Shown piece after piece: positions 17,145-31,391 of a stretch of DNA of 64,000 nucleotides. Origin of the DNA: Onchocerca volvulus (Eukaryota; Nematoda; Chromadorea; Rhabditida; Onchocercidae); NCBI GenBank assembly GCA_000499405.2, contig HG738138.1:6880888-6944887 (forward strand), given 5' to 3'. A program made the position numbers and the translations under genes. The first letter of the stretch is position 1, and the number at the start of each line of letters is the position of its first letter. The notes under the pieces were generated by a model. That model was not told the DNA's origin and made no database searches. It saw nothing but the letters and a program-made list of their open reading frames with translations.

Positions 17145-20100
17145 GGAGCTGTTTGTCCAAAATATGTGCTTGGTTGCGAGGCCGACTGACAAAGTACAAG
17201 CGACGTAGGCGGAGGTAGATGATGTCGCAGAGCATCATTTATTGGAATCGGCTGAACAGGCTGCAATAATTAAGTAAAACTAATAAAATATATTTCTCAT
17301 TACTGTCGACATACAGCGATCTTGTTTTTAATTTCAAATTCATCTATAGATTCAACTTGATAAACTGTCTGACAAATCTAAACTACAGGAAATTCAGTGA
17401 ATGAAATCAACTAGCCCTGAAAATGAATGGTGTTGAGCTGGAGACTTATCTTTTTTCTCGATACTTAGTTCATCCACAGTGCCAGTTCTGCACAACAAAT
17501 ATGGCCTACTTGGAGCACACATTCAATGTTTACGCTTCATTTAGTATTATTTAAACAAGAAAGACGCTGTACTCATTGAAAGTTTGTGAACAGGCTGAAG
17601 ATGTTTCGTCTCACAATTCCTCTAATCATTTGCTTTATTGAACATAACTCCATTATGTACTCCAGCTATCCTCAGGAAAACTTCAGAAGGAACCAATTCC
17701 TAGATGGTTCGATTAGTCTTTCACCTTATACCAAAGTCAGACAACCGATTTGCAAGTTAGAATAAAAAACAATTGCTTTTAGAATGCAAATATAAATTTA
17801 AAAAATTTCTGTACTTGAATGCACTGTTCCCCTACAGTTGGAAACTGACAGCGAGTTGCACCAAGACAAAGAGATTGTTGCAAAACAGTCAGAGGTTGAT
17901 TGCGCCTAGAAATCTGAACAGCTTGCATCGGACTTAGGTTTGGAGCTGAATGACTAATGTGCAGAGCTCGTGATGGTGTAGCACCAACAACGGGTGGAGG
18001 ATAAATAGCATTTGGTTGTTGTCTTGGCACCATCGACATCGCACCAACTGGTAATGGCCCTCTATAATAAAAAGAATTGAGGATATAAATCTAAAAAAAC
18101 CAATATAAAGTATTCACAGCCCTAAGTATAGTCAATTGCTCATCATCTTTCGTAATTATAATTGTGTAAACTGCAACAGTTTCCTTTCAGCAAACTTCTC
18201 CAAATAAATAAAATTTTTCAATATTTGAAATCCATATCTTTACTGTTTTACTGATACTTGAAAACATCAGTAAAGCAGTAAAGATATAAATATCAAATGG
18301 GAAAAGGAAACACAGAAAAAATTTATAAATGGGTCTACATTATGTGCTTACCGCTGAGAATAGTGAATTCCAACTTGCGGCTGAGTACATGATATCGGCG
18401 ATACATAGAGTGGAGGACGATGTGGACCCGCTTGATGAATGTGATGATGGGGTGGCATGAAATGATAAGAAGCTGCAGAAAAAGGTCTACACTGAACAGG
18501 CAATTGCAACGCTTGCGGATTTGTCGCAGAATAAACGCTCTAGAAAAAAAAAGCTATTTTCAATGACCTTATGCTTCAAACTTGTGAAAGCATGTGAAAT
18601 ATGAAGGAACACCCAACGTTCAACGCGATTCGCATCTTACATAACTCGATCTGTGTTTTAAATTATATTTTCTCTGCAATGCTCTTAATGTACAAATCTT
18701 TCAGAATTACCTCTACATAACTATTTTACCGCTTATTTTCAAGGAAAAAAAAGATGACTTGAGAAGTATTTTTCAGTCCTTTTCCTTTAAAATATCTTCA
18801 CATCAGGATTATTTATAGCTACTACCTTTGGAATTAGCTGCAAAATAGTGATACTCTTACTTCATGAGCTTGTGACTGCAAAACATCGCTGTGCAACTGA
18901 GGTATCCCAGTCGAATGTGGTGGAATCGTATTCTGAAAACTCGTCTGTGGGTTATTACCAGATTCAGAATCCATAAACAAATCGAACCAATGTCTAGCAA
19001 CTTTGAACAGCACTTCCGGATAGACACCATCTTTTTCGGCTGCCTGAAAACACAATTCTTTTGATGTCACTCAATATCGAATTCTTCAAAATAGCAATTA
19101 ATCCAAGTTCCCATTGCCTATTTAAATATCTTTATATAATAATGAACTATATGACTCAAAACACTTCAATGGAACTTTATATTCTATGCTAAATAAAGCA
19201 AAAACAGTTCGGAAATTTTTTAAATAGTTGAATAAACAGCACCTGTTCAACAGCGCGGCATGCTTTTTCAAGCATTTCAGAACTTTGTTCCTTGCACTGA
19301 TGCAAAGCCTTTTGACTTTCTGCAGCTGTCAAAGCATATGCCTTCGGTAATACGCTCAGTGCAAGTTTTGCGGCAGCCTCAACCATGCACGGGTCACGGC
19401 TCTGACTAGCCTAAAAAATATTTAACATTATACAATTTGAAAAACTAGAAAAACGTTATCAATTTAGTCTAATTAAACGTATAGAATACCTTGTCTGCCA
19501 ATGCAGCGACCTCCGTAGGTGTTAAATGTGCTTCCCAGACTCGTTCAACAATTTTGATGGCAGCACAACCTAAATGTTAAATGCGTGATGCATATATATA
19601 TATATATATAATGGTTTTTTTTTCATTAGAATATTAAACTTACCGATTTCGATCGCCTGACCATGTATCCAACTAACATTAGTGCTGTACGTTCGAGTTT
19701 GCCAACTTGCTGACAACAAGTTGTTCAAGCCCAGAGCATAAAGTCCAATCAGGAATGAACAGATGTGCAGCTGTCGATGAGGACCTGTGAAAGTTTGGTA
19801 ATTTTCTATGGTAATTTGTGGAAACTTGAAATAAACCAGTATACGGAACAAAAAAATACCGCTGCGTTGTGGATTGTTTTGACTGCCTTGTGAGGCATTA
19901 AAAATAACGGTATTCTGGCTACCACCAGCTTCAAGAAGAAGACGTTTTGCAAGTTCCATCATGCAATGTGCCTGTCCTTCGGAAGCTTGATTCGGCAAAC
20001 TAGGTATCGGCTTTCGTCTACAAACAAAAATATGACAAATTACATCTGTTCACACGCGAATGTTATATATTCTTACCATTCTGTAATAAAATAATTTTAA

Positions 20101-23100
20101 TAAAAAGAATTAGAATCTTCAGCATGATAAACTGTCTCATAAATCAATGTTGTCATTTCCAATATAAAAAAGCATGCATAAAAGTATCGAGACCTAAATA
20201 AAAGTCTTAATGTTACTATTTTCTTGACACTGAATGTCTTGAACGGATCCTACTATGAATAAATCCTACAACTGTAGTTTGAATTTCTTAAGAGTCAAGG
20301 TCAGTTCAACTCTTCGGAAAAATTTTTTTGTAATAAGTAAAGCCGAAAGTAGTATTACTAATACTTAAAGATTGACAACGAACGACAACATCAATTCAGT
20401 CTTACTAAACTGAGTTATGCTAATTACATAAGTAGAGAGAATCCAGAAATCTACCTGTTATGCCGATAAAACACACTATTCAATTCTACTGGATGGCCTG
20501 CAGGTGATGACGGAAATTCACTAGTACTATCTGCAGTGAGAATATTTGAAAGACGGTGGGCTGGTGATGATGAATCCAATGTACCCACGGATGCTGAATA
20601 ACTTTCCTGAAAACAGTCAACACTGTTTGCAGGGCAAGCTAGAACTCTTACAGTGCAAAAAAGATTGGATAATCAAAATTTGAGTCAATGAATTATCGCA
20701 TAATGATGAAACTATTTGTACTTGACACCTGACAAGTGAAAAATAAAACCAGTAGTGAAATACAAGTGGGAAAAAAAAATCAATTACTAAGTAATAATTT
20801 TCGTTTGCTTTTAAAACGAGCAAAACTACAAGTTTTCAACAAATTACATGCAATGTATCACGCGGAAAACATCTTGAAACTCCTGAGCTGCTGCTTTCAT
20901 CATATGGACTATCATTACTCTCATCTGATGATCGTCGCCTACTTGCAGATGTTACTGATGATGAGTCATCGCTAAAAAAAAAAAGATAGTTAATTTAATA
21001 CGAAAATCGTTTTACAATATACAATAATTACTTAACATATCATTCCTATTTAATACATTGAAAAATGAAACCGACTTTCATCTCTTAAGTGCTCCTAAGT
21101 CTCTAACTTAACATTATATAAGCTATGATACACTTCATGAAAGCAAACGTTATTTCATCACCCCTCTACTGGAAAACCAACAATCATTTGCATTATTTCA
21201 TTATCCCCAGAACGATATCGAATACCAATCATTACGAATGACAGTTTACATGCTGATATTATTATTTCATATTCCAGTTTTTGTCACCTTGGCGATAAAG
21301 AGCTTTTTCTATTAGGAAAAAGCATATCCCATAATCTGGAAACTGAAAAGTACGCAGATCTAAAAGTTTAAGTAAAGTGAAAAGCATGTAAACTTACGGT
21401 GAATCGTGTGATAAACGCATGAAACTATTAATAAGTTGTTCAGTCTCATCTTTGCCATTATTTGGCACATGTATCATCCCTTTTTCCTGCATATTTTCAA
21501 CAGCCATGATATTTGTTTCAACACTGGACAAACGTGCTAAATTTTATTAGCTACAGCAAAACAACTGACATATTTGTATATTTGCTGAAATATAAAAAAA
21601 TCCATACTACTGTGCTTATTCCTTTCATTTCAGTTTGTATTTCGAACAGTGAACTCATTAAGATCAAATCAACAAGAGAGAAAAACTTCTCTGTTCCAAT
21701 ACCATTTGAAGTCTCACTGAATTCGGTATGACGAAATTCATCCTTGAAAGAGAAATGCGGTCGTTGACCATTGAAATATTTTTTGTACAATGGATCTTGC
21801 TCTAAGAAAAATGCAGCATTGGAATGATGATCCCTGCAAAAAAATAAAAAAGTGTGATCTCGACCGAAAATCAGAATTTCCAATTTATACTTCAGATGAA
21901 ACAAAAAGTATGAATATTAAAACTTACCTGTACATGCGATGCATAGTTGGATCCAACAGCTTATCCAACACTAAAGCCAATTTATCATTACTATCTTTGT
22001 ACCTAAAAATAACATTAACTACATATTACAAACAAATTAAACTATGAAGAATGACTGGGATGACTACTTTAAATTCAAGCCCCACTATCAATACGAAAGT
22101 TCCCAATATGACAATGCTCTGAATCTTCTCCTTCTACATGTTTTCTTTTCATTTTCTTCCTCAACAAAAAAAAAAAAAAAGAAAAATCACCCAGATCCTC
22201 ACCTTTCCAATATCCTATTTTTTGCAAATGATTCAAACTTTCTTTAAAATTAGGATCTGCCAAATATTTTTGTAGAATATTGAATATTAACCTTAACAGC
22301 ATTGTGAGTGCCAGATCACCACGCTGTAACCGTGTGCTTTCACAAAGCATTGGGTAATCTGCTTCGGAAACCACTAATTTCATACCTAATGCTTCTAAAG
22401 CGACTTTTATAGCTAATTCTTCATCGCAAGGGCGTCGCTGAACACCAGTTTTCGTTACAATGCCGCTTGTGGTGCGGCGCCTAAAAATTAAATCCTACTT
22501 TTGAGATTTAAAAAAAACAAATCACGGCTAAAGAATTATGAGCAGACATTTTCAAAATAAGAGAATTACTCATAGAAAAAAAAAAGAAGAAAAAAGAAAA
22601 ACTGAATTAAGTTTTAAAAAAAAAAATGAATTACTCATAAGAAATCAGGAAACTTACCCATGACAGGTATTATGAGAGAACGATAAAGAGTCTAAAATGT
22701 AATGGCCCAACGAAATAGGTAAAACGCAAGGCTGAGGTACGGAGGCTAAGAGAATAGCATTTTCCACGAACTTCCTCGCTCGATCTCTGATTATTTGTAA
22801 TTCAGAAACACCGATTTCTATTCTTCGCAACAAGCTAACCAGCTCTGTTTCCTTAACAAGATTACCATAAACTATAAATTTCTAGGGTTAATATAACGAG
22901 TAGCATTATGATCACAGATAAAAAGTGTTCTATCAATGAATGAGATCTTTTATAATCGCCAAGTAATAAGTAAACTGGATCACGAAGAATGGAAAATCAT
23001 ACCAAATAGTAAAGTTTGACTTCCAGAAATTTGTTCGCAGCAGGACTACGAGGTAGTTCAAGTACGGATATAGCAAGAGTAAAAGCCAATCGATGTGTTT

Positions 23101-25474
23101 TTGGCTCCTTCATTAACGTTTGCACCAGAAAGAGTGTTCTGGAAGTGTCTCTCTGGTATGTTAGACGTTGAACGGTTACGCATTGAAAAAACATTAGATA
23201 GAATGAATCTTGGCTTACCTCGTGTATATGTTCTCTGCTAATTGTGATTTTTCGATAAGTTGCTCATGAAATTCAAAAAGAGGGGCTTCTAAGATAGGAG
23301 TAGCAGAACCTGACTGCGAAAATCGCCGTCTATGTCGCTGTATCTGCAGTAAAAATAACTTTAATAGTGGTTGATAATACTCAGCGAAAGTAACACTTTA
23401 ATTCAAAATTTCAAGATAATATAAGATCGATAAGAGATTAAATTATAACTTACAAAAGTTGTTAAATATAAGCTCTGATTTCAACACTAACTGCAGATAG
23501 TTCTGGATAATATCGTTGTTCCACTACGTGATGAAGAAGATTTGGAGGACGACGCAGCATTTCTTCCGCGAGTTCTACTGCCATAACACATGCCTGATGT
23601 GGATACCCATGTGCCATTAGAGCTTCGCATCTGGCGAACTTGATGTCCCAATTTGACTGTTGTACGTGTGCAATAGCAAATAATTCATCAACATCACTTT
23701 TTGGATAGTTCATGCTGCTTAAAAAATCAAAAATTAGTGAATTTACTCATAACTCCACCATATTTATGTTCACAGCACTGAATTTTCAGCCGAAAAAAAA
23801 AAAAAAAACATGATAAATGTAAAATTGTGGAAAGAAACTACCATAACTGCCAGGAGTATTCATCAACTAGATCATCTTGTGTCACATACTTAATAAAAAT
23901 ATCCTTTTTGTATATTAAAAAAATCTAAGTGAAAATTCGAATCACATGTGAATATGGAAAATTTCTGCCCATATCATTAACAAAAACCTGAGTGAAGCAG
24001 TGGATTCATTACGATTTGTCGAACCGTTTGTCCGATTATTATTTCTTGACATCGATGGACCTGCCTCGCTTTCTTGTCCCGATTCAGCGCTATCTTCTTC
24101 TTCACCCAAAGCCACTTCGCGCGCAGCACAAGCAGCGGCGCGTACAGCACGGATTAAAGATCGTTCATCATGAAATTCAAACTGATGTCCACGACGACCA
24201 GAAATTCGGGATGACTTTTTCCTTCTTTTACGTGAAGCCTTCAATGACACCAGTGACTTATCTCATACTTCAACCAGTAGAAAATGAATTTAGTTTGAAC
24301 ATTTCATCGAAAATTAACACCACATTTACAGCACATAAATGATCAAGCATAACCTGTTGGTGAAGTGAGAAGTAATTTGTCCCAGTCGCATAAACTGATG
24401 TGCGGTAAAATGATGTGCTAATATCCAATAAAGTGGTGTCTTCAGAAACTCGTAGGGGACGACGAAGAACAGGAATATTTGGACTGAACTTAATATTTGA
24501 AAAATCAGTAGCTGAACGAACGTTTGATAGATTCTAAAACTTCAGCATATTTTGATACACACAGTTTGTCGTAAAAAGTCAGATCTTAAGCAGGATTCGA
24601 GAGAGATATTAATCAGATTAAACATCCATAACTTTGGAACTCTATAACGAAAACAAGAATGATAGCCATCAATAATCTTGAAAAATAATTTACGTTATTC
24701 GATCCAAATAATACTCCATGTATATTACTGCTATTCCAACTAATCTGGCATGCCCTTAAAGAACTTAGGAATCCCGGAAACAAATCAGCAGTGAAACGAG
24801 CATTTTCTGCGGATAATCGTTGTCCCTGTCGGTCAACAACTGACATAATGAAGCTAGTAGCTTGCTTAAAAAAATGATCATATTTCTACCTGAATTTTAT
24901 AAATAAAACTTGAATATTAAATAGATTAATAGAAAAGACCAGTTAAACGAATTAGAAACCGAAGAAATAAAAGAATGTGTCTGAATGAGAGATTAACTTA
25001 CGGATGATACTGAAGCTTCAGGATTCGCCAGGAAACAAATATACTTCCATATTCTCTCCACAGCATTCCGATGATATATTTGTATGAAACTAGTCAACTG
25101 AAATATATATATATATAATTTTTAATAACATATATATATATATATGTTATTAAAAAATGTATATGAGTTACTAAAAAAAATTCAGTTTATGGCTTTATGT
25201 ACTTGTTCCCTTTCAAAAGATGATAAACGTGGATTCAAAGCAGCAAGTCTCCATAGTTGTACTATTTCATCACAAAGTGATGCACAGTTTAACTGAGGGG
25301 TCTTCTGATTTGACATTAATGAACTTGATTTGTTGGTAGAAGGCGAGCAAAGTGTCCATTGTCCGGATTGAGATAAAGCGGTCTGATACCACCAAATCAA
25401 GACCTAAATATCAAAAAATTTTGACATTTTTTATTTTTTTCAAAAAAAAACAAAGCAATTTTTCAAAAAAAATT

Positions 25475-25512
<38 letters not shown>

Positions 25513-28500
25513 TCAAAGTTTTGTCACATCTCAGATAGTATTACATTAATAAATCTTTTTTATTCCATGAACATCAGCTCGCTAACATCCATAGCAGAGG
25601 TACAGAAACCACAGCATTCTCATGTTTCCTTCTAGTCGAGCATTTTAATCACTTTACAACAAATCTTTCGAGCTTTATCAACAGAATATTTTCCAGAAAT
25701 TAAATTTGATGTTTCCTAAACCTCTATAGTAGATTTTGTGTTGAATTTAGAAAATCGGCGAGGCATAAGACATAAAGATATTTGATTTCGAAACCAAACA
25801 CAAAACCTAGACAAACAACATAAAGATACAGCAGAATCGAATAAATTAGAAGAAAATACAAACTTGTGAACAAGCTAAGCATTCTTCAGTAATAATGTGT
25901 AAAAGACTGGTTGCATTTTCATCACGACGTTTGAACATCTCACGTACAATGGACAAAAGATTCCATAAACCTTCAAAGTAAAACTAATAGTATTACAGCA
26001 TATTTGAACATCCATTAATTATAACAGTATCAACAGCATACCTTCTGGCTCTTTTGCTCTGTGAGGTCGAAAAAGAGACAACCACTCACTAGCTGCAGGT
26101 GGTTGATTGGATGATAAATACTGCACATCACTATAAAAATACCGTTCTTGAATCAAAGATTCGAAATGGGACTTCAGCAAAGAACATTTAAACTTATGAT
26201 TTCTCCTACGTACAATTGATTTTTGATTTTGCAGCAATTCTATCTTGAAAGAATATACCAATGCACAGTTGGAGAGGGAAGACAAAATTTGATCAGTATA
26301 CGACGAATATTTTCGTGCAGTGTGCGTTGATCTAAGCACCAAATGGCGACATTATCATGACCTCCATCTGTTGGATCTGGTGCTCCAACTGCTGCATTTA
26401 TTTCAGAATTTGGATTCCGCAACTGATCGATCAAACGCTGTGCCACAGGTAGATACTTAAATTTCATAAATTTATAGAATGCTACTGAAACAACACCACT
26501 GACAATGAGAATATCTTTCGACAACAACAATTTAGGAGAATCTTTTTATGTGAAATTTCTCTAGGCAAATAAACCTGTCGAGGAAGATCATTTATAAGAA
26601 ATTGGGCTAATTTTTTTAATTCTTCATTTGTGAGTTCATTGATTGAATCCCAAATAGTAACACGATATTCGACTTCGTTCACTTTATTGATTCTATACAA
26701 ACAAACAGCGACAACATGTTGGCACCACGATGCTTTGAAAGCGCATGAGCAGCTACATGATACTATGCGACACCTGCAAAAGAAAACATTACGTACAATC
26801 TTATGAATTAGAACACTGTACGAAATAGATACTTGCATAACTACTTACAATTTTATTATGCGAAATGTTTAGCAACAAGCTGTATCAAATGAATACCAAT
26901 TTTTTTTCATCACAATCATAATTAATTCAAAATTCCTTTCATTACAATTATAATCAATACAAAATCAAAAAAAAAATATTTCAAAGACAGACCTGTCAAC
27001 CCGAACTGATACATTGTACGTCATCTTTGAGCGACAAGGAGGAGCTGATGAACTTGTTGGAGTAACTACAGAAGAGGCGCCTGTTGCATTCACTACAGCG
27101 GAAATATGATAACCTGCAAAACGATAGACTATCAAAAACATTAAGTTGTGCAATTTACATAAACCTCAAAATCCCCATGTCAACAATAAGCTGTGAACAT
27201 TTGAAAGGCAAATCGTTTCTAAAAACTGGTAATAATCATTTCTAGCAGCTCCATATCCAGCTCAGTGATTTGAAAAGAAGATTGATGCACATAAATTCGA
27301 ATTTAAAGAGCACTTAAACAAATACAGAAATCCTAATGCATAAAAAAATGTCAGAGTTGACACTTCATGAACGGGTAAAACGGATCTATCTGATTTGTTT
27401 ACAAGAGAACTGAGAAACTCAGCATTTGACAAACCTATTTGAAAAACGTCATGTACCGCATTTGCTTGATATAAATACTCTCCTCTGTCAAACTCATCGG
27501 CATTGCCATTTGCCAAACAGCTGAAATAAATTATGAATTAGAGACGAACTGAACTACGGAAATGCCAATAAATAGACCACGGAAGGAAATATAATGCTCG
27601 AAATGTAATGATAATAAAAACATCTCCTTCATAATTTTATAAAAAAGTAATGCAATGTTTCTACAATCTCCTTACAAAGTGAAGTTTTCGATATTGAAAT
27701 TCTTTACCTGTATAAACGGACATCCTCCTCGCTTTCAGGAAAGCACCATCGCACTATGCTCAAGAAAAATTTGTCAGGAATTGCAGCATGCTCCACAAAA
27801 GCATTTTCAAGTATAACAGAACGATCATTCATACCGCTTCTAAGATTTATCCGTCTTTTTTCAACTGAGATCGCATGATAGCATGCTTCCAACATTACGA
27901 ATGAGAAACATCGAGCAGCAACGCGGGCAGCCATTTCAGCAAGACTACGCACTTTATATGCTGAAAAAGACTGAATCTCATTTACAATATTTGTCGAAGG
28001 ATAGTAGCTGCAGTAAGGAAATGAAAAAACAATTTAGCTGCACTGTCTACTTTTTTCATTTCTTTTTTTTTTGTTTAGAAATTGACATTTCAGCAGTACT
28101 AACCAGTATTCGCACAAATACTCGTTGTAGAAGCGGGGGAGCCCAAATTCGTCGTAGCTGCTGAAGTAGATACAGGATGTCGACGAGACTGCGATGGTGA
28201 TGTAATACCTCCAGTAAAGCGTAATAACGAACTTGGTAACAGTGGACCTGATATATCACCAAATGTATGCTCTAAAAACCAAAATTTTCTAAATTTCCTT
28301 AAACTTAAAGGCTTTATCACTGAGAGAATTTAATATGAAATCCCACCGATTCCAGTCTGTGCTGTTGGATTCCTCGTTGTACTCCATCCACGCCAATTCT
28401 GATTTAAAGATTCCGCATCCGACATCCACGAACACAGAGAATCTTCTTCAAAGCGTTCCGAATCCTAAACAATATCATAAGCTAGTTCTCTCAATTTCTC

Positions 28501-29258
28501 AACACTATGAAAATGCACTAAATAATTCCGAGTTTCTGCAGAGCAGCAAATTTTTGGAAAAAAAAAAATCTACGGACAACCTATTTCGAATTTTATACTT
28601 TTATTACGAATGTTCCAAATACTCCCACAAAAATCTATCTGGACTTGTAATGATGTAAGACCGGCACTGACTGAAAATGTTAAAATAAGGCGAGACCCCA
28701 AATGATTGAAAGAAATCGCGAAGAAACTATCTGACTGTTGAAATCAGCCAACTAGCATCACTAAATAACCTAATAGCAAGTGGATTAATAAAAACTGTTT
28801 GATAGTAGCACCATAAGCCTCATCGAAGGCGGTTCAAAAAATGCTGCTACAAATATAACTAATATACGACCTCAAAGGATAACTGGTCATCATCTTGGGC
28901 AACGGCCATCGCTCCTACCGGAAGCTCATTTGCATCAACCTCCTCCTCACCACCTGCAGCGCGCATCAACCATGCATCATTCGGATCTAATTCTCCTTCC
29001 TGAAACCATTAAAAATGTGTTGTCCTTGGAAAAGTTGGAGACTACAAAAGTCCTAAGTCATGTTGCTCTAATATGTAAGATAAGCCTTCAACAATACTAA
29101 GGGAATAATTTCAAAGATGAAAATGTGTCAGATTAATTCTCACCCTCTTTACTTCCCCGATCTCTCCTCCTTAGCAGGTTTTAAACACATATGAAAAACT
29201 ATGAAGCGTTAAAGAAAGAAACCTGTTCATCCACAACAAACACTTCCCCTTGCTCCAT
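15542..29258 (-). CDS. ebax-1: ZSWIM8/EBAX-1 orthologue, SWIM-domain Cullin-RING substrate receptor
   Basis: Substrate receptor of an elongin-Cullin ubiquitin ligase; family members clear misfolded receptors and drive target-directed microRNA decay through Argonaute. 39 phase-consistent exons, 1971 codons (human ZSWIM8 about 1837). Exons: 29223-29258, 28871-28999, 28347-28464, 28104-28271, 27708-27960, 27435-27520, 26993-27113, 26575-26773, 26259-26455, 26042-26130, 25864-25970, 25203-25403, 25002-25097, 24694-24864, 24354-24533, 23988-24238, 23492-23717, 23219-23343, 23021-23138, 22658-22851, 22203-22480, 21928-21994, 21718-21833, 21398-21536, 20848-20971, 20455-20606, 19860-20017, 19644-19784, 19490-19569, 19243-19410, 18861-19043, 18352-18539, 17815-18061, 17141-17260, 16765-16923, 16517-16663, 16300-16389, 16040-16174, 15542-15700. 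SWIM zinc finger: C312-S-C314 to C321-Q-H323, followed by HVVAVCLYRI. SLAEMAARVAA near residue 160 resembles a BC box. GAPDPT, PPAASEW, GLYALGLNN, VSWIHGQA and VYPEVLF are family blocks. Residues 1557-1795 are Pro/His/Gln-rich and probably disordered. Confidence 0.94.
17108..17139. repeat. 32-base A homopolymer abutting a splice donor
   Basis: On the coding (minus) strand this is a T tract that forms the start of the intron after exon 34 of the ZSWIM8-like gene. The intron begins G followed by an unbroken run of T, directly after an in-frame CAG. Length may be inexact because of sequencing slippage. Confidence 0.8.
18223..18298. repeat. 76-nt inverted repeat in a ZSWIM8-like intron
   Basis: Two 33-nt arms (18223-18255 and 18266-18298) flank a 10-nt loop in the intron between exons 32 and 33. 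Transcribed with the host gene, the stem has 29 Watson-Crick pairs, 2 G:U pairs and 2 mismatches, most of them near the base. The apical 12 nt of each arm carry one mismatch. This is the form expected of an intronic microRNA precursor, but an old inverted repeat would look the same. Confidence 0.6.
19592..19611. repeat. AT dinucleotide microsatellite
   Basis: About ten AT units lie in the 74-base intron between exons 28 and 29 of the ZSWIM8-like gene. It is likely to be length-variable. Confidence 0.8.
25119..25156. repeat. 38-bp perfect palindrome with (TA)7 core
   Basis: A 12-nt arm TTTTTAATAACA, a 14-base TA core and the exact complement of the arm form an uninterrupted palindrome in the 105-base intron between exons 12 and 13 of the ZSWIM8-like gene. 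Another AT run lies just left of it at about 25103-25117. Confidence 0.85.
25479..25508. repeat. AT dinucleotide microsatellite
   Basis: About fifteen AT units lie in the intron between exons 11 and 12 of the ZSWIM8-like gene. It is a useful length-polymorphic marker if unique. Confidence 0.8.
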
Positions 29259-31144
29259 TTTACTTATTTAAATAATCATTGTTTCTGAATCGATTTCTTC
29301 CTGCAAAATAAAATATAATACGCGGAAATAAATAAGCAAAGAAAATGATGAATCATCGCCTCCAAATACTTTTTCTCACGTTTACCAATAATTCGACGAA
29401 ATTTTTATATCTCGAAGAAAACGATATTTTGGTGGATACTAAATAACTATGCAAAACCTGCACACTGGAAATTCTTAGTGGGCACAGGCTGTTTCAAACC
29501 TGAAGAAAAGTTTAGTTTTACGATCAATAAACTGAATTACACGTATATAAATTAAGCACATTTCAAATGTGACTGATCCATTCAATAATACGAAGAAAGT
29601 TTTTGCCATATTCTTTCATTTAGAGCTAACAGAGAGAATCATGTATTAGATTATAGGCGGATAAAAGAGTTGTTTTACACCCTTCGCATTCAAATGACCT
29701 TGTAGAGAGTGTGAAAGGCATTGATGCCACTATAGACTGCTTTTCGAATTCCACACAGAACCATTATTCATAACAATGTCACAAATATCACAACAGCATA
29801 CGGAGATAACTCAGAGCTTGCCTTTCATTACAAACAAAATACATTCTACGTTACTGGATTTTCAAATGGTCTGCCCGGGCCATCTTCATACAGCCCGAGT
29901 TGACAGAGTTCGCACTAATTTCTGGTCTTATCCATTTCTTTTAAAGGATTGCTTTCAACGAATTCATTTCAGTCCTGATAGTAATGTTATGAAATCAGTC
30001 TGAAGCACACAATATTGATGACTTTTTCAGTATTACTGATGAAATTTGCTAGCAAGGATCTGGTAATATTTATTACCATAGACTTGTTTAGCATTACTAT
30101 ATCTGTCAAAGTTTCAGCAATCTTTCCATTAAATATTCGTAGAAATAACCTACCAGATAGTAACAACAGTGCATCCAAAGAAAAATGCTATCGAGCTGTA
30201 ACGCACATTAATCCTTTTATTTTATAAGTGAGTTTGATTTGCAACCCGGTTTTCAAACGTTATAAAAGATAATTAGAAATTGAAAAAACAAAAGAGCGGG
30301 AATTCACCAAACTAATTCTATTTTAACAACTATTCCTGGAGAATAAATGTTGTTTAATTCTCAAAAAAAAAAATCACAGTGCTTAAAATACATATAAGAC
30401 TGGCCACACGATGATAACCTAACATTGTATCCATAAAACGACAAACTTTTTACAAACAATCAGATCAAGAGTCTCAGTTTTTTCGAAGGATAAATAGCTA
30501 ACGATTCTTAATTCTCAACATGCCAGGGAACAATGTTTATGAAATTCGGAGCACAATTCTGAATAGTAGTAAAATGCAAGTCTATAGATGTGAGTATAAT
30601 GTTCAAGGTTGAAGAGCAATATAACAGTTCTCAGCAAAAAGCAAATTATATGTTAAATTCAACTTCTCTAGTAATGTCACCATGTTTTATATGAAATATT
30701 TGTCGCTTTTGATTCCATTGTTCATTTAAACAGAAAAAAAAAAAAAAATATTCAATGAAAGATCCCTCTGACGTTCACCTCTAATCACTTCTTATCTGCA
30801 GTGTGACAGTCTCTAAACTAAGCTTTATTTATATACTAGAGAAAAACAGAAAGAAGGATGAGTGGATGAATGTTTGCACGGCAACTTAATCGGAAAGATT
30901 GAAAAAACCATCGAGTAAGCGATGACTTGGCGACAAAGTGTACTATTAATGTAGAATGAGAAGAGTACAATGAAGATGGAGATAATTGCAATATGTTGGT
31001 GATTAAATACAATTCTCCGCAGCTGTTTCCATTTTTCCCCATGAATTTCTGTTGCTCAGGAATATTTTCAGAAAAAGCAAACGACACGAAGAAGAACGGC
31101 ATACTCTTAATTTGATAAACTTAAGCTCTTCAGTATGCATATAT

Positions 31145-31391
31145 TAATACTATTAGTAATAGTAATAGTAATAATAATGGTAATAATAACAATATCATTA
31201 TTATTAATTATTATAGTAATAATAATGGTAATAATAATGATAATAACAACCATACTGATATAATAATAACAATAACAATTAATGATTAGTTATTATTAAC
31301 AACAATCATTAATTATTATTATTGATAAGTGATGACAATTAATAACAGTAATTAATGGTAATAATAACAATAGTGATAATAATAGTAACAG
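31145..31391. repeat. Imperfect AAT/ATT trinucleotide repeat tract
   Basis: About 250 bases consist almost wholly of AAT-type triplets with interruptions such as GGTAAT and AACAAT. The strand bias switches within the tract (AAT to ATT), so parts are complementary and can fold back. Confidence 0.85.

Noticed and set aside
23992..24342. 116-codon plus-strand frame
   Set aside because: Antisense to confirmed exons of the ZSWIM8-like gene; a shadow frame.
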